Assembly (NCBI GenBank): GCA_910583795.1 | Contig: CAJTZQ010000023.1 | Span: 1 to 48,211 of the forward strand | DNA from: an uncultured Muribaculaceae bacterium | Lineage (GTDB): Bacteria; Bacteroidota; Bacteroidia; Bacteroidales; Muribaculaceae | Direction: 5' to 3' | Length of the DNA: 48,211 bases | Shown: one piece after another, positions 1 through 9,567 of the stretch | Numbering within the stretch: the stretch's first letter is position 1 | Layout of the letters: every line of letters begins with the position of its first letter | The notes under the pieces: generated by a model | Told to the model about the DNA's origin: nothing | Database searches by the model: none | Seen by the model: only the letters and a program-made list of their open reading frames with translations | Translations under genes and position numbers: made by a program

Positions 1-300
1 ACCCCCTTTCTTCCGTTATCACTTATGTCTTCTGTCAAGAATTCATGCTGAAAAACCATAAATTTCCACCGATATAAAATCATCAGCGACCCAATAAATG
101 AACCAAATTAACAATAGGAATGTTAATTTAATAAAAACTCTAATCTCCATTAATTGGCTCGACAATTAAAAAAGGGGTAGCATCCAGTGATGCCACCCCT
201 TTTTATATCTCATACAAATTTAGATATCCTCACATAGTTCCTCATTATAAAATCCAGTGCAGAATGAGTTATGAATTAAAAAAAATCTCCGATATTTAAA
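1..300. other. Left-edge stretch without a gene
   Basis: I see no coding region that I can support on either strand. The stretch is AT-rich and contains one clear hairpin (169-204), described separately, which lies about 95 bases beyond the stop of the first minus-strand gene. What lies left of the window is unknown. Confidence 0.6.
169..204 (-). terminator. Hairpin terminator downstream of the first PCMD lipoprotein gene
   Basis: The arms AAAAAGGGGTAGCAT and ATGCCACCCCTTTTT pair around a 6-base loop. The one A-C mismatch on the plus strand becomes a G-U pair on the minus strand. Runs of A and T on the two sides mean it could act in both directions; the only gene seen to reach it is the minus-strand gene ending at 301. 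Confidence 0.7.
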
Positions 301-1875
301 TCAATAATCGTAATCGAAGGAGAATTGATCGACATAAAGCACAGCCCCTACCCCTCCGGTGAAGAAATCGCCATATTTGGATGCTGCGCACGTAATCTGC
401 ATATAACTGGGTACCCGTGAAGTGGAACGATATTTAAGTATTATTTCAAATTCCTGATAATCATCCATAGTGCCACTATATATCAACTCTCCATATGCTA
501 TCACAGATGGAGAATTCTTATCAAACAGCTGGCGGTTGTTGGGATTTGTCCTGATTTCATAAGGAGCGGTCCAATCTGTCAACGCGACATAAATGTGACA
601 AGAGTCAGGGCGTCCGATAAGATCCTTGTATTCCGAACTTGCATGACTTATATCGGCGGTCTTATATTGATAGTAACCTTTCAATTTCGTAGGGCACAAA
701 GTCCAGGGGCGACCGAAATCCAAAATACCGTTAGTGCCGTCCACCTTCTTGAAAGAGCCAGTATAGATAGATCCTGCCGCAAGTTTTCCGATTATTCCGA
801 TACCTACAAACTTTGTGTTCAGTTCCGCTGCCTGTCCGCTCCCTGTGGGAGTATGGTCGGTAGGCACAACATTACTTTGCCCCAAAGTAGCCGCTCCCGT
901 ATTTCCTGTATCCCAATATTGCTCACCGTTTTCATTCCAAGGGCACCAAATCTTATCGTTTTTCAACCACCACTGGTCGAAATCCCCGTCCGGAATTAGA
1001 GATGTACCTTGAGTTGTGACGTGAACCTCATTTCCAAGGTCGTTCCCAGCCTTGGCACGCACAACATATTCTGTAAGAGGGGTAAGATGTGGAATATAGC
1101 AAGAAAACGCACCTTCGGTCTGAGTCACAAGATTAGAAGGAACATCCTGCCATGTAGATTCGTCTGCCTTACGATACTGGAAGCCGCCTCTCATGTCGGA
1201 AGGACAGCTACCGTATGCCCATACAACCTGACTCCAGGCGTCGACATTATCTGTTGCCACCAGCAATTCAGTCTTTTCTACATAAATGGTCCATTCATCC
1301 GTCACACCATGCGCCGTCACATCTACACGGACAGGACGGCTGAAATCATATTCCCCGACTGTAATGGCAGGAGTAAGGGTAGTAATTCCGGCGGGACCGA
1401 GTTTAATAGTAGTGATGTTAAGTCGCGATATATCAACATTCTCGGGGACACTCACGATGATACGTCTTCCTATGGCATCTATAGTGGTCTCTCCTATCTG
1501 CCCTTCGATATTGAAATATCGTTTGATCTCCTGTTCCGCCCTTATGAGCCACTGATAAGTCTGATAGCGCGAGACATTTACTACCAAAGGTTTGGAAAGG
1601 TCATACGTACCTTCCAACAAATCGGGGTCTGCCTCTCCACCATCGCTGACAGTGAATTGATTGAAACGCAGAGCCGCTATGTTTGTGGTTTCTTCAAGAT
1701 AGAGAGTGACCGAGAAATTTGTAGAATCAATCAAAGCCTCACGCGACTCCCCGTCAGCACTGATCGATGTGATGACTTGCCGTATCTTAGGATAAGGGAG
1801 ATCATTCTTGATGCAACCTGAAAATAACAAAACAATAAAAATGAGAAGGGATATATGAGGTTTCGCTATTGACAT
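301..1875 (-). CDS. PCMD-domain surface lipoprotein
   Basis: Predicted lipoprotein of 524 residues. A hydrophobic signal peptide ends in the lipobox LFSGC with Cys21 as the lipidation site, followed by KND, an acidic stretch of the kind linked to surface export in Bacteroidetes. After it come two beta-sandwich-like repeats (about residues 30-200), a fibronectin-III-like segment (about 205-285), and a C-terminal PCMD domain (putative carbohydrate metabolism domain) from about residue 292 to the end. The PCMD part shares the sequence pattern IGKLAAGSIYTGSF and the ending GGVGAVLYVDQFSFDY with the gene at 3397. The PCMD name is only a family label; no substrate is known and I infer none. It stands apart from the related operon at 3397-9567 because a transposase lies between them. 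It could be the former distal gene of that operon. Confidence 0.85.
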   Translation of the reverse strand: MSIAKPHISLLIFIVLLFSGCIKNDLPYPKIRQVITSISADGESREALIDSTNFSVTLYLEETTNIAALRFNQFTVSDGGEADPDLLEGTYDLSKPLVVNVSRYQTYQWLIRAEQEIKRYFNIEGQIGETTIDAIGRRIIVSVPENVDISRLNITTIKLGPAGITTLTPAITVGEYDFSRPVRVDVTAHGVTDEWTIYVEKTELLVATDNVDAWSQVVWAYGSCPSDMRGGFQYRKADESTWQDVPSNLVTQTEGAFSCYIPHLTPLTEYVVRAKAGNDLGNEVHVTTQGTSLIPDGDFDQWWLKNDKIWCPWNENGEQYWDTGNTGAATLGQSNVVPTDHTPTGSGQAAELNTKFVGIGIIGKLAAGSIYTGSFKKVDGTNGILDFGRPWTLCPTKLKGYYQYKTADISHASSEYKDLIGRPDSCHIYVALTDWTAPYEIRTNPNNRQLFDKNSPSVIAYGELIYSGTMDDYQEFEIILKYRSTSRVPSYMQITCAASKYGDFFTGGVGAVLYVDQFSFDYDY

Positions 1876-1914
1876 AAACGGTAGATGAAGGTATTAATAA
1901 ATTTATCTCAACTA

Positions 1915-1922
1915 CAAAATTA
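1915..1922 (-). promoter_or_regulatory. Bacteroidetes -7 box for the PCMD gene at 301
   Basis: On the minus strand this reads TAATTTTG, matching TAnnTTTG, 40 bases upstream of the ATG at 1875. I see no TTTG at the usual distance upstream, so the call is moderate. Confidence 0.4.
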
Positions 1923-1966
1923 ATATAAAATTCTGAAAATATAGTCTTTTAAAAAATATTCCTGTC

Positions 1967-1996
1967 CGGATCTTGAGTGTGGTCCGCACGAAGTAA
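1967..1996 (+). repeat. REP-like repeat, copy A (downstream side of the transposase)
   Basis: A 30-base sequence beginning CGGATCTTGAGTGTGG, identical over all 30 bases to the copy at 3156-3185 and in the same orientation. The two copies flank the transposase gene. Related but diverged copies lie at 3097-3124 (inverted) and 3267-3294. Confidence 0.85.
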
Positions 1997-2030
1997 AGTC
2001 AAACCGAAGTTATGCCAAACTACATCACCC

Positions 2031-3044
2031 TCAGCATTTTCTTATCCTCACATTATTTCCATACCAATCTGTTCCGGCAATCCTCGCCGCAATCCGATTC
2101 ATCTCCTGAGCTTTGCCATAAGAAATAGCCTTGGATTCATTCTCATAAGCCATCGGATAAACAAGAAGCAATCTCGCTTGCATCATAAGATCAAATTCCA
2201 AGCCTTGGGGTGAGAACCTACCTTCAAATCCATTCTCACATATCCTGATTATAGAGGCCCCATACTCTATCGCATAATCACGTATATCTTTCTCTTTCTT
2301 ATGAATGAAAGGCGACACAAGCACTCCTGTATTTTCCACACACTTCTTCCAGTTAACTACATACCTTTCAAATTCATCCTCTCTAAACTTGCGACTAAAC
2401 CGAACCGCCTGTATGTCGGGATTCTTCAACAAGAAAACATTCCCCAAGGCATAAAACTGCCAATCACCAGCCGAGACAATCCATACATTCCGATAGTATT
2501 CCGGAAACATCCGTTTGACAAGGTATCGCCTCGGATTGCCATCGATATACTTCTGTTGCCGTTCCCACTGGATATAGTCATAAGCAATTCTATCGTTAAA
2601 TCCTTTTTGAAAAAAAGGCTGCATTTCTGCCGGTCTCAAATGCTCCGGGATAGCGTCATGTCTGAGCCTGCTGACTCTCCCCATCAAATTACTAACAGCC
2701 CTGCTCAAACCCACCTCCAAAAATTTGTGAACATCAACACAAATATGAATATGATCCGGCATAATGACTTTATGGGGTATCCTAATTTGAGTATACTTTT
2801 CCAACCATCCATTTATAGCTTCTTCAATAAATTCTCCGGATGTGAGCACCTCAACACGAGGAAAATCATTATTACCTGCCAATGCAAACGGGCTTCCCAA
2901 CACTTTTGATAATGTTGATACAGTATCAGATTTTAATATCGTAATCATATATCTCGAAGGTCGCTTATAGTCATGGGTTCTACATCGCCTACAATAATTT
3001 GAGTGTACAGGCTCCTTATAGAAAGGATTATGAATATTTTGCAT
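2031..3044 (-). CDS. REP-associated tyrosine transposase (IS200/Y1-like, HUH family) with extra C-terminal domain
   Basis: Single-strand DNA transposase-like protein, 337 residues from this start. Visible motifs are HIH at residues 98-100 in MPDHIHICVD (the HUH metal-binding motif) and a candidate catalytic Tyr166 in KYIDGNPRRY, the position of the active tyrosine in Y1 transposases. Residues 17-35 (CRRC, then DYKRPSRYMIT) look like the usual N-terminal start of the RAYT group. About 150 further residues follow the Y1 domain; residues 240-297 (VLVSPFIHKKEKDIRDYA and on to RLLLVYP) look like a separate alpha/beta domain. An open frame continues upstream to 3218, but there it translates the REP-like repeats, so I place the start at Met 3044. 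Flanking repeats (1967, 3097, 3156, 3267) are the likely substrates. The gene interrupts a run of surface lipoprotein genes. Confidence 0.75.
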   Translation of the reverse strand: MQNIHNPFYKEPVHSNYCRRCRTHDYKRPSRYMITILKSDTVSTLSKVLGSPFALAGNNDFPRVEVLTSGEFIEEAINGWLEKYTQIRIPHKVIMPDHIHICVDVHKFLEVGLSRAVSNLMGRVSRLRHDAIPEHLRPAEMQPFFQKGFNDRIAYDYIQWERQQKYIDGNPRRYLVKRMFPEYYRNVWIVSAGDWQFYALGNVFLLKNPDIQAVRFSRKFREDEFERYVVNWKKCVENTGVLVSPFIHKKEKDIRDYAIEYGASIIRICENGFEGRFSPQGLEFDLMMQARLLLVYPMAYENESKAISYGKAQEMNRIAARIAGTDWYGNNVRIRKC

Positions 3045-3096
3045 TGGAATTCGAATTGATTGGAAATTATAAATTTTGAGAAAGACATTGGATGTG

Positions 3097-3124
3097 CTCA
3101 CTTCGTTCACACCACACTCAAGAT
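3097..3124 (-). repeat. REP-like repeat, inverted copy C
   Basis: Read on the minus strand it starts ATCTTGAGTGTGGT and ends GAACGAAGTGAG, matching the start and end of copies A and B with changes in the middle. It faces copy B (3156-3185) across about 31 bases, so the two can form a long hairpin just upstream of the transposase start. Confidence 0.75.
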
Positions 3125-3155
3125 TTGAAAGTATATTTTGATAGCTGCATTGCTT

Positions 3156-3185
3156 CGGATCTTGAGTGTGGTCCGCACGAAGTAA
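3156..3185 (+). repeat. REP-like repeat, copy B
   Basis: Identical to copy A at 1967-1996 over 30 bases. It also has its own short stem: CTTCG at 3153-3157 pairs with CGAAG at 3178-3182. Confidence 0.85.
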
Positions 3186-3266
3186 GGACAAAGCATTCCG
3201 GCTCCTTCCCGAATGCAAAGATAACGAATTTCACCACAAGCCCAAAGTCGCATTACTTGCTTTCTA

Positions 3267-3294
3267 ATCTTGATTGAGATCCGAGTGAAGCGAG
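3267..3294 (+). repeat. REP-like repeat, degenerate copy D
   Basis: Starts ATCTTGATTGAGATCCG and ends GTGAAGCGAG. It keeps the layout of copies A and B (ATCTTGA, then GATCCG/GGTCCG, then GAAG) with several substitutions. Same orientation as A and B. Confidence 0.55.
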
Positions 3295-3396
3295 GATAAC
3301 AGATGGCAGGGATGCGGACCTGCCACACCCCTGCCTATTTAAAAAAGCGCATTAAAAAGATTCAATTCCTTTCAGCCTTCATCCTGGCAGTTGCCC

Positions 3397-5592
3397 CTAT
3401 TCATACACCAACTCGAAATCATCGACATACATCACAGAGCCTCTTCCACCTTCAAAATAATCTCCAAACTTAGATGCTGAGCATACTATAATCAGATATA
3501 ATGGCTTCTGAGATTTTGCTCGCTCATAATATTGTATAGGAATTTTCAATTCTTTAAGACCTCCATCATCTCCATAAGAAGAATCAAATGTATATTCTCC
3601 ATAAGCAAGAATACAGCTTTCTTGTGGATTAAATAATTTCTGGTTGCTTGATTTAGTTCTAATCTCTACCGGTTCAGTAGATAATGCGACATAAATTTGA
3701 CCTATATCATAATCTTTACCGGTAAGATTATCCGTTTTCCTATCAGAAACCGATGCCGGTCTATAGTTTACCCATACCGATAATGCCGACGGATGAGAGC
3801 CATCATATTGTCTTCCAAACTCTAAAACGCCATCTGTACCATCTGTTTTAACATAAGAGCCCACAAAAAGATTGCCGGCTGCAAATTTCCCAATTCCAAA
3901 AACTGATGCAAATTTAGACTCCAGTCTTGCCGACATATTTCCGTTATGATGGTAATCGGAAGATGAGGATGTCAATATATCGCTCGCTTTTTTTGCCCCT
4001 TCATTACCAGAGTCCCAGAACGTTCTTTCAGACCCGGATCCGGGAAAAACAATTGAAGATCCATATTCCGACCAATCTTCCATCGATGCATTTGGAATTA
4101 TAAATTGAGACTCTGTCGTTACAGTCGCGATTTCTGATTCAAACTCAAATATGCCATCAGTTTCGGATCCTGCAACAACACGATATTCATAGACTGTCGA
4201 AGGATTTAGTCCTGTAATCTTTATGACCGTATCTATTGATCTTGTGGCATTGATATCTACTGACAGCCACGCAGACTCCCCTTGCGCACGATATTGGAGT
4301 TTGGGATTTTCTACATTATCATTGGTGATTGTCACAGGTACGCTCACAGATTTTGCACTCACTGCTGTAAGATCCTTTTCAAAATCCTCAATTTGGATTA
4401 TAATCGGGTCTTCATACACTATAGCCGCTTCTGTATTAGCAATCCTTACATTCACAGAGCCGGTCTTCTTGTTTTTATCAACCGCTGTCACGGTAAGTAC
4501 ATACTCGGTATCGCGTGTAGGAAGAGAATTGAGGAACGCTGCGGAAAAAGTAATAAAGAATTTGTGAATATTATCTTTAACATCACCTTGCTGAACTTTA
4601 ACTCCCTTTGTTTCCAATTCTGTTTTCCCGATCTCTGTGATATCATACAACTCAAATTCTGAATCTCCAAGAATGCTACTTATACCAGGGTCAGCAGTAG
4701 TCAGTGTCAGGGAACTGAAACCATTGTAAGCATACGCCCTAAGAGTCCTATCTGTCTCGAATTGTCCGGCTGTCCCTACAATTTGAGAATTGACAGCAGG
4801 ATTGTTGTCACTCCATGAAAATGCCGGTTTACCGACTATTGTAACCACATCCTCATAAAGATTTTCCTCTTTAACAGTTATTGTCAGGAAAGCACCACCC
4901 TCGTTATCACCCCCGGAATTATATTCAAACGACAGGCGATAATTATGAGCAGGCTGCACATTCTCGATGACCCCCTCTTTGGTAAATGGATTTCCTCTGC
5001 CGTTCACACCTGAAACCGTATATTTTAGCGATGTGTCGCCTTTGGGCATCATGAAATATCCATAATTCATGATATTGTCGGCAGAATACGTAAGTTCACC
5101 ACGGGAATTACCGATTACGACCTTCAGGTCGTCCATAAAACTCGTATCGATAGTGCCTTCATCAATTGAGGCAACGACATTTGCAATCTTGCAATTGATA
5201 CTCACCTGTGCGGTGGTGGCATTTGAACCGATATAAAAATCCGAAGCACCCTTGAAATATTTCTTTGTAAAGGACGCACTCACGGAATCTCCAGCCATTG
5301 CCTCAGCCACATAACTGCCATAACGAAGAGGAATACCTTCCGAAGGGATACTTTGGGTGCCTATAAACTTGTTGAGCACACCTTTCTCATTGCTGATGTA
5401 TATCCTCGCATTCGCTTTCAGATCGTTTTCACCCTCCACGGCACGTGTCAATCTGGAATCAACCTCCACACTCAGGCGAAGCAGACCCTCACCCTCATCA
5501 GCGAAAGGAGCTTCAGATTTGCACGAATGCAACAACAGTCCGGCTGTCAGCACGGCAGTGGAAACGATAAGTTTATTTAAAATCTTTTTCAT
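3397..5592 (-). CDS. DUF4493 plus PCMD surface lipoprotein
   Basis: Lipoprotein of 731 residues: signal peptide, lipobox LLHSC with Cys24, then KSEAPF. Residues about 30-240 are a DUF4493 domain (start APFADEGEGLLRLSVEVD, later motif NVQPAHNYRLSFEYN), seen mainly in Bacteroidetes envelope lipoproteins. The middle (about 250-490) is a series of beta-sandwich and fibronectin-like segments. The C-terminal PCMD domain starts near IIPNASMEDW and ends GGRGSVMYVDDFELVYE. It is the last gene of a three-gene minus-strand operon (9567 to 3397), only 14 bases after the preceding gene. DUF4493 domains vaguely resemble fimbrillin-type domains in layout, but I make no functional claim beyond a probable surface location. 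Confidence 0.88.
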   Translation of the reverse strand: MKKILNKLIVSTAVLTAGLLLHSCKSEAPFADEGEGLLRLSVEVDSRLTRAVEGENDLKANARIYISNEKGVLNKFIGTQSIPSEGIPLRYGSYVAEAMAGDSVSASFTKKYFKGASDFYIGSNATTAQVSINCKIANVVASIDEGTIDTSFMDDLKVVIGNSRGELTYSADNIMNYGYFMMPKGDTSLKYTVSGVNGRGNPFTKEGVIENVQPAHNYRLSFEYNSGGDNEGGAFLTITVKEENLYEDVVTIVGKPAFSWSDNNPAVNSQIVGTAGQFETDRTLRAYAYNGFSSLTLTTADPGISSILGDSEFELYDITEIGKTELETKGVKVQQGDVKDNIHKFFITFSAAFLNSLPTRDTEYVLTVTAVDKNKKTGSVNVRIANTEAAIVYEDPIIIQIEDFEKDLTAVSAKSVSVPVTITNDNVENPKLQYRAQGESAWLSVDINATRSIDTVIKITGLNPSTVYEYRVVAGSETDGIFEFESEIATVTTESQFIIPNASMEDWSEYGSSIVFPGSGSERTFWDSGNEGAKKASDILTSSSSDYHHNGNMSARLESKFASVFGIGKFAAGNLFVGSYVKTDGTDGVLEFGRQYDGSHPSALSVWVNYRPASVSDRKTDNLTGKDYDIGQIYVALSTEPVEIRTKSSNQKLFNPQESCILAYGEYTFDSSYGDDGGLKELKIPIQYYERAKSQKPLYLIIVCSASKFGDYFEGGRGSVMYVDDFELVYE

Positions 5593-5606
5593 AACTGCCG
5601 TCTTAT

Positions 5607-6935
5607 TTATTCAGTAATGAGTGTAAGCGTCTTTTCAGTAACGCCATTATCATCTCCTATTTTTAAAATGAATTTATGTGTTCCACCTCCAAGCATTTGA
5701 AGCAGATCAAGGAACTGTGAGATGTCCAAAGTTAAATCTGTTTCATTTAGCAAAGTCGTTTTCCCTCCTGTCAAAAATCCCAGATTCTGAAGTTGTTGCG
5801 TAAAATCACCTGGACTAACAAGATCCAGATTACTTGTCAAACCAACACCTTCAAGTTCTTCAGGCGTCAATGTATTGGAATCTATAACAACTGTAAAACT
5901 CTTTATACCGGTTTCACTTTTGACCTTAAGGATACATTCGGTCATATCTTTTACATAATTATTAACTCCCAAAGTTGCACCTTGAGCAGTAATTTCAGGC
6001 CCTGCTCCGGGATTGACGGGATCATCAGATCCGGGATCGTCGGGTCCGGGTTCGGGATCATCTTCATTCGGATAACGGTCGTCTTCCATGTAGATGTCTT
6101 CATCTGATGGCTCTCCGACATTTATTCCTTCCCCGGTAAGGTCTTCAAGCTGCACGGTGGCATCAATCTTTATCTCCTCCCCTTCCGCTCCGGGATTTAT
6201 CTCGCCAGGTTCGTTCGGGTCGATTGAGTGAAGCTTGAATGTTATGCGGTAATGATTTCCAGGCTGCACATTGTTATAAGATTTGGACTCTTTTGTTTCG
6301 TCACCATCGACAATTCCGGAAAATTCGGCTGCGATAGTATTGCTACCCTCATCATAATGGAAATAGCCACTTTCATCCGTGTTTTTGGTAAATGAAAGAG
6401 AACCTTTCTCCCCAACCTTGACAGTTACCTTAGAGTCATCACCCATAACCTTGACAAGGTTCTCATCAAACAGAATAGTAACCTTCACATTGGCAAGGCT
6501 ACATTCCACCGTACCGATGTTGTCTGTTATCTTATTCTCCTCTATTGAGAACTGTACTGACTTTCCTTCATAATAGGGGGCCGAGAATGCCGCAGTGGAA
6601 CCCTCCGCTCCATATTGACCTCCGAAATAAGCCCTTGCGACATAGTCACCAACCGGAAGAGTAACCACTTCCGGCATCTCTCCATAACGGAAACTTTTCA
6701 CCGGAGTATCAAGATCTCCGGTACTCAAGAACTCCACTGTAAAATCATTCACATCCGGCTCAGTATATGCGGCACGCACCAAGTTCTCCTCCGTTTTTAA
6801 TTCCACATCAATTGCAGAAGTCAGAAGGCGTCCTTCGCCATCAAGCTTCTCTTCCGAGAAAGGTGCTTCCTTAGATCAGGAAGCTAATCCCGCCGCGAGA
6901 GCCAATATCAAATATGTATATTTTATCTTTTTCAT
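5607..6935 (-). pseudogene. DUF4493 lipoprotein gene with TGA at the lipobox cysteine
   Basis: Read from the ATG at 6935 the frame gives MKKIKYTYLILALAAGLAS, then TGA (6876-6878), then SKEAPFSEEKLDGEGRL, and stays open for about 420 codons to 5607. The stop falls exactly where the two neighbouring paralogues have the lipidated cysteine (LLHSCKSEAPF; LSTSCSQDAPW). TGC or TGT to TGA is one base change. The remainder is a normal DUF4493 domain (NVQPGNHYRITFKL) with a Pro/Asp-rich linker and a C-terminal beta segment, and no PCMD domain. The ATG lies one base after the stop of the upstream gene. The first alternative start, GTG at 6806, would make a protein without a signal peptide, so no exported product is expected. 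It may be a recent loss, a sequencing error or recoding. Confidence 0.8.
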
Positions 6936-6936
6936 A

Positions 6937-9567
6937 TCATTCATTCTGTTTCTCCCCATAATTAAACTTCAAATCAGAAATCGTCAGGACTGAACCGACA
7001 CACAGCGCGTGAGCTGAATTTGTTGCGATATCATCACTATTAAGTCCCTTGCCTTCATCAAGGGCATCTCCTGTAGGATACTTAGTCTCTATCTCAGCTC
7101 CTTCCTCAAGATCCGAAGAGAGGAATTTTATACACAATTTTCCGGCATGAACTCCGAACTGGCGATAACGGTAAAGCACTATCTTATAATCTGTCATAGT
7201 GGGTGTATCATAAAGATATACTTTCCTTCGGTTCAATACAGTCGTCCCATCCTCAGCATATATAATGATTTCAGCTGATGCTCTTGAAGATGCCTGTTGA
7301 GGTTCATATTTATATTTAAATGTCAGGGAAGTGGGGCGAGCATCAAATGCAACGCCATCAGACCTTGTTTCAGTCCCGTCAAAATTGTATGTCCCTAAAA
7401 AAAGCTCTCCGGAACAGCGAGTAAAAGAGTTATACGCAGGGGCATTAGGATTATAATATTTTGTACTTGCAGCTCCTCCTGAAGTAGAAGGGACTACTCC
7501 TTTATGGTTATAACCAACCGTTCTTATCACCACATTATTTCCCTCTTTGAAAGTAGAGGCAACCATAAACCAAGTATTCTGAGGATTCGCATTTTCATAA
7601 AATGTTTTCTTATTTATTGATGCCCATCCACCAGTGGGTTCAGAATACTGTATGAGGCAATCTGTATGATGTGTTGCAAAAAGAGTGGCCTTCCATTCAC
7701 CTCCAACTCTAAGCTTCTTGTTGATTGTTTGTGCTGTTTCGGAAAAATCGCCATTCGGAACAGGTGTCGCCGGTGAGGTGGTGATATTGTCGTCACTGCC
7801 GAATTTTGTGGGATTCTCTGATGACTGCAATGTTGTCTGAACACGATATTGCGTAGACGGTTGCAAATCGTAGACAGCGATCCATCCCGTCGGTTCATCT
7901 CGGGAAAAATCTTTATTACTCTCTTCAAGTCTCTTGCCGTTTATAAACACTTTCAACTTGTGGAAGAACAATGTTTTCTTCTTCGGATCATCATGAACCA
8001 CATTAATACGCAATTTCTGGGTCATAGGGTCGAGCTGCACCTGATAATCAGGATATTCAAACGGCACATCTGTTGTCATATCGGGACCTGCGGGAGTGAT
8101 ATCCCCGAAATATGCCCTGACAGTAAACACATCCCGGTCCACATCCGGCACCGTTATCCTATAAACATAATCGTATGATTCGAACGCCTTTGTAGATTCT
8201 TTCTTAGTAATCGATATGATTTCAGAATCAACATAACTGCTGTTGCCTTGAGAACGGAAAGTGAACGGATTGCTTCCCGGAGCCGTAGGATCGGGACCGT
8301 TGTAGCTGACGGTGATATCCGCATACCCCTCTCCAAACGGAGCAGGAGCCGAAGTCATACTCATATCTACAGGTATGCATGATAGTCCTACAGAAACGGG
8401 ATCGTTAACTTGTGTATAAGAATCTTTCACCTGAAACAGTATCCTATGCTTACCCTCAGGAAGTTTCTTGCACATTTCAGTAAGATCCACCTGCCCCATC
8501 TTGTCGGGATTCTTGAAGAAACCGATCGCCTTGATACCGGCATTCTCCATTTCAGTCTTCTGTGCTTCCGTGGCAGCACAGAGATCAATCGCTCCATTGG
8601 TAAGGAACGACGGGGTGTACGAATCCGATTCTATAGTGAGTATCGCCGAAGCGATCTTGCCTGGAGCCGAAACATTAAATTTTATCTCTCCATTAAAAGT
8701 TGTACCTCTCTGTATGACAAAATTCTGTTCATTGGTAAACCCTTCCGGAGTCACCACTGGAGCCGAGGTATTTTCAAGTTCATCCGTAAGGTCGATCAGA
8801 ATAGGATCAGTTTCAAGACTGTCATCGAAGGAGATCTCCAGACGATCCGCCTTCCCCACCTCACCGTTATAGATGTTGTAGCGCATCTTATACATGTGTT
8901 GCGCCTTCACCTCGAAACTTCCGGGATTAAGGGAGATGGTCTTACCATTGGGAAGTTCCGCCGAGATAATGACATTCACGTCTCCGGGTATCACGTAACT
9001 CAACCCCTCATCAGATCCGAATTCCACAGGGGAAGACCCTGTGGTCTGAACAGTGGTAGTCCAATCGGTGAAATAATTTTTAAACGCATCAGTATATTCA
9101 ATCACCACAATCGCATTTCCAAGTGCCGCATTCAACTGCACTTCTGTAGACTGTCCCTCCAGCACTGTAATATTTGAAGACTTGCCATAGTAATAGGCAT
9201 GCGCATAATCCTCTTCGTCTGCCTTAACAAAGCCTTGGCAATCAGGTTCCCCATACCAAGCCTCAATCTGATATGACCCTGCAGGGAAGCTTCCTTTCTT
9301 TACAAAATCAGCCACCGTGGAGAAAGACTCGGAATATGAGCCGTCTATTTTTGAAACCTTTACCTGAAATTCGGCTACAGGAGGAGCTACAATATCTGTA
9401 AAGACAGCACGCACGGAAGGCACGGCGGCAGTGACATCCCGATCAGCGGAAAGATGAAGATGAATCTCGCCTTCACCGTTTCCGACACCCCATGGAGCAT
9501 CCTGACTGCAAGAGGTCGACAGCACCGCAGCGGCACCTAAAAGCATACTCTTTTGCAACAATTTCAT
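6937..9567 (-). CDS. DUF4493 lipoprotein, large, with PCMD-like C-terminus
   Basis: Lipoprotein of 876 residues, first gene of the operon. The signal peptide ends LSTSC with Cys20, followed by SQDAPWG. The N-terminal DUF4493 domain spans about residues 25-250 (EGEIHLHLSADRDV; FEVKAQHMYKMRYNIY). Several beta-sandwich segments follow, with a fibronectin-like one near residues 590-620 (IAVYDLQPSTQYRVQTTL). The last 250 or so residues, from VPNGDFSETAQ, follow the PCMD pattern (GELFLGTYNFDG; GSVLTISDLKFNYGE) but are more diverged than in the gene at 3397. The three genes differ in length and modules but share the N-terminal type, as expected from duplication and divergence. Function unknown; the likely location is the outer membrane surface. 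Confidence 0.85.
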   Translation of the reverse strand: MKLLQKSMLLGAAAVLSTSCSQDAPWGVGNGEGEIHLHLSADRDVTAAVPSVRAVFTDIVAPPVAEFQVKVSKIDGSYSESFSTVADFVKKGSFPAGSYQIEAWYGEPDCQGFVKADEEDYAHAYYYGKSSNITVLEGQSTEVQLNAALGNAIVVIEYTDAFKNYFTDWTTTVQTTGSSPVEFGSDEGLSYVIPGDVNVIISAELPNGKTISLNPGSFEVKAQHMYKMRYNIYNGEVGKADRLEISFDDSLETDPILIDLTDELENTSAPVVTPEGFTNEQNFVIQRGTTFNGEIKFNVSAPGKIASAILTIESDSYTPSFLTNGAIDLCAATEAQKTEMENAGIKAIGFFKNPDKMGQVDLTEMCKKLPEGKHRILFQVKDSYTQVNDPVSVGLSCIPVDMSMTSAPAPFGEGYADITVSYNGPDPTAPGSNPFTFRSQGNSSYVDSEIISITKKESTKAFESYDYVYRITVPDVDRDVFTVRAYFGDITPAGPDMTTDVPFEYPDYQVQLDPMTQKLRINVVHDDPKKKTLFFHKLKVFINGKRLEESNKDFSRDEPTGWIAVYDLQPSTQYRVQTTLQSSENPTKFGSDDNITTSPATPVPNGDFSETAQTINKKLRVGGEWKATLFATHHTDCLIQYSEPTGGWASINKKTFYENANPQNTWFMVASTFKEGNNVVIRTVGYNHKGVVPSTSGGAASTKYYNPNAPAYNSFTRCSGELFLGTYNFDGTETRSDGVAFDARPTSLTFKYKYEPQQASSRASAEIIIYAEDGTTVLNRRKVYLYDTPTMTDYKIVLYRYRQFGVHAGKLCIKFLSSDLEEGAEIETKYPTGDALDEGKGLNSDDIATNSAHALCVGSVLTISDLKFNYGEKQNE

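Noticed and set aside
3045..3218. N-terminal extension of the transposase
   Set aside because: It translates the REP-like repeats at 3097-3185.
6876..6878. Selenocysteine or reassigned UGA at the lipobox
   Set aside because: UGA is used as an ordinary stop by several genes in the window and I see no plausible recoding hairpin; a point mutation or base error is simpler.
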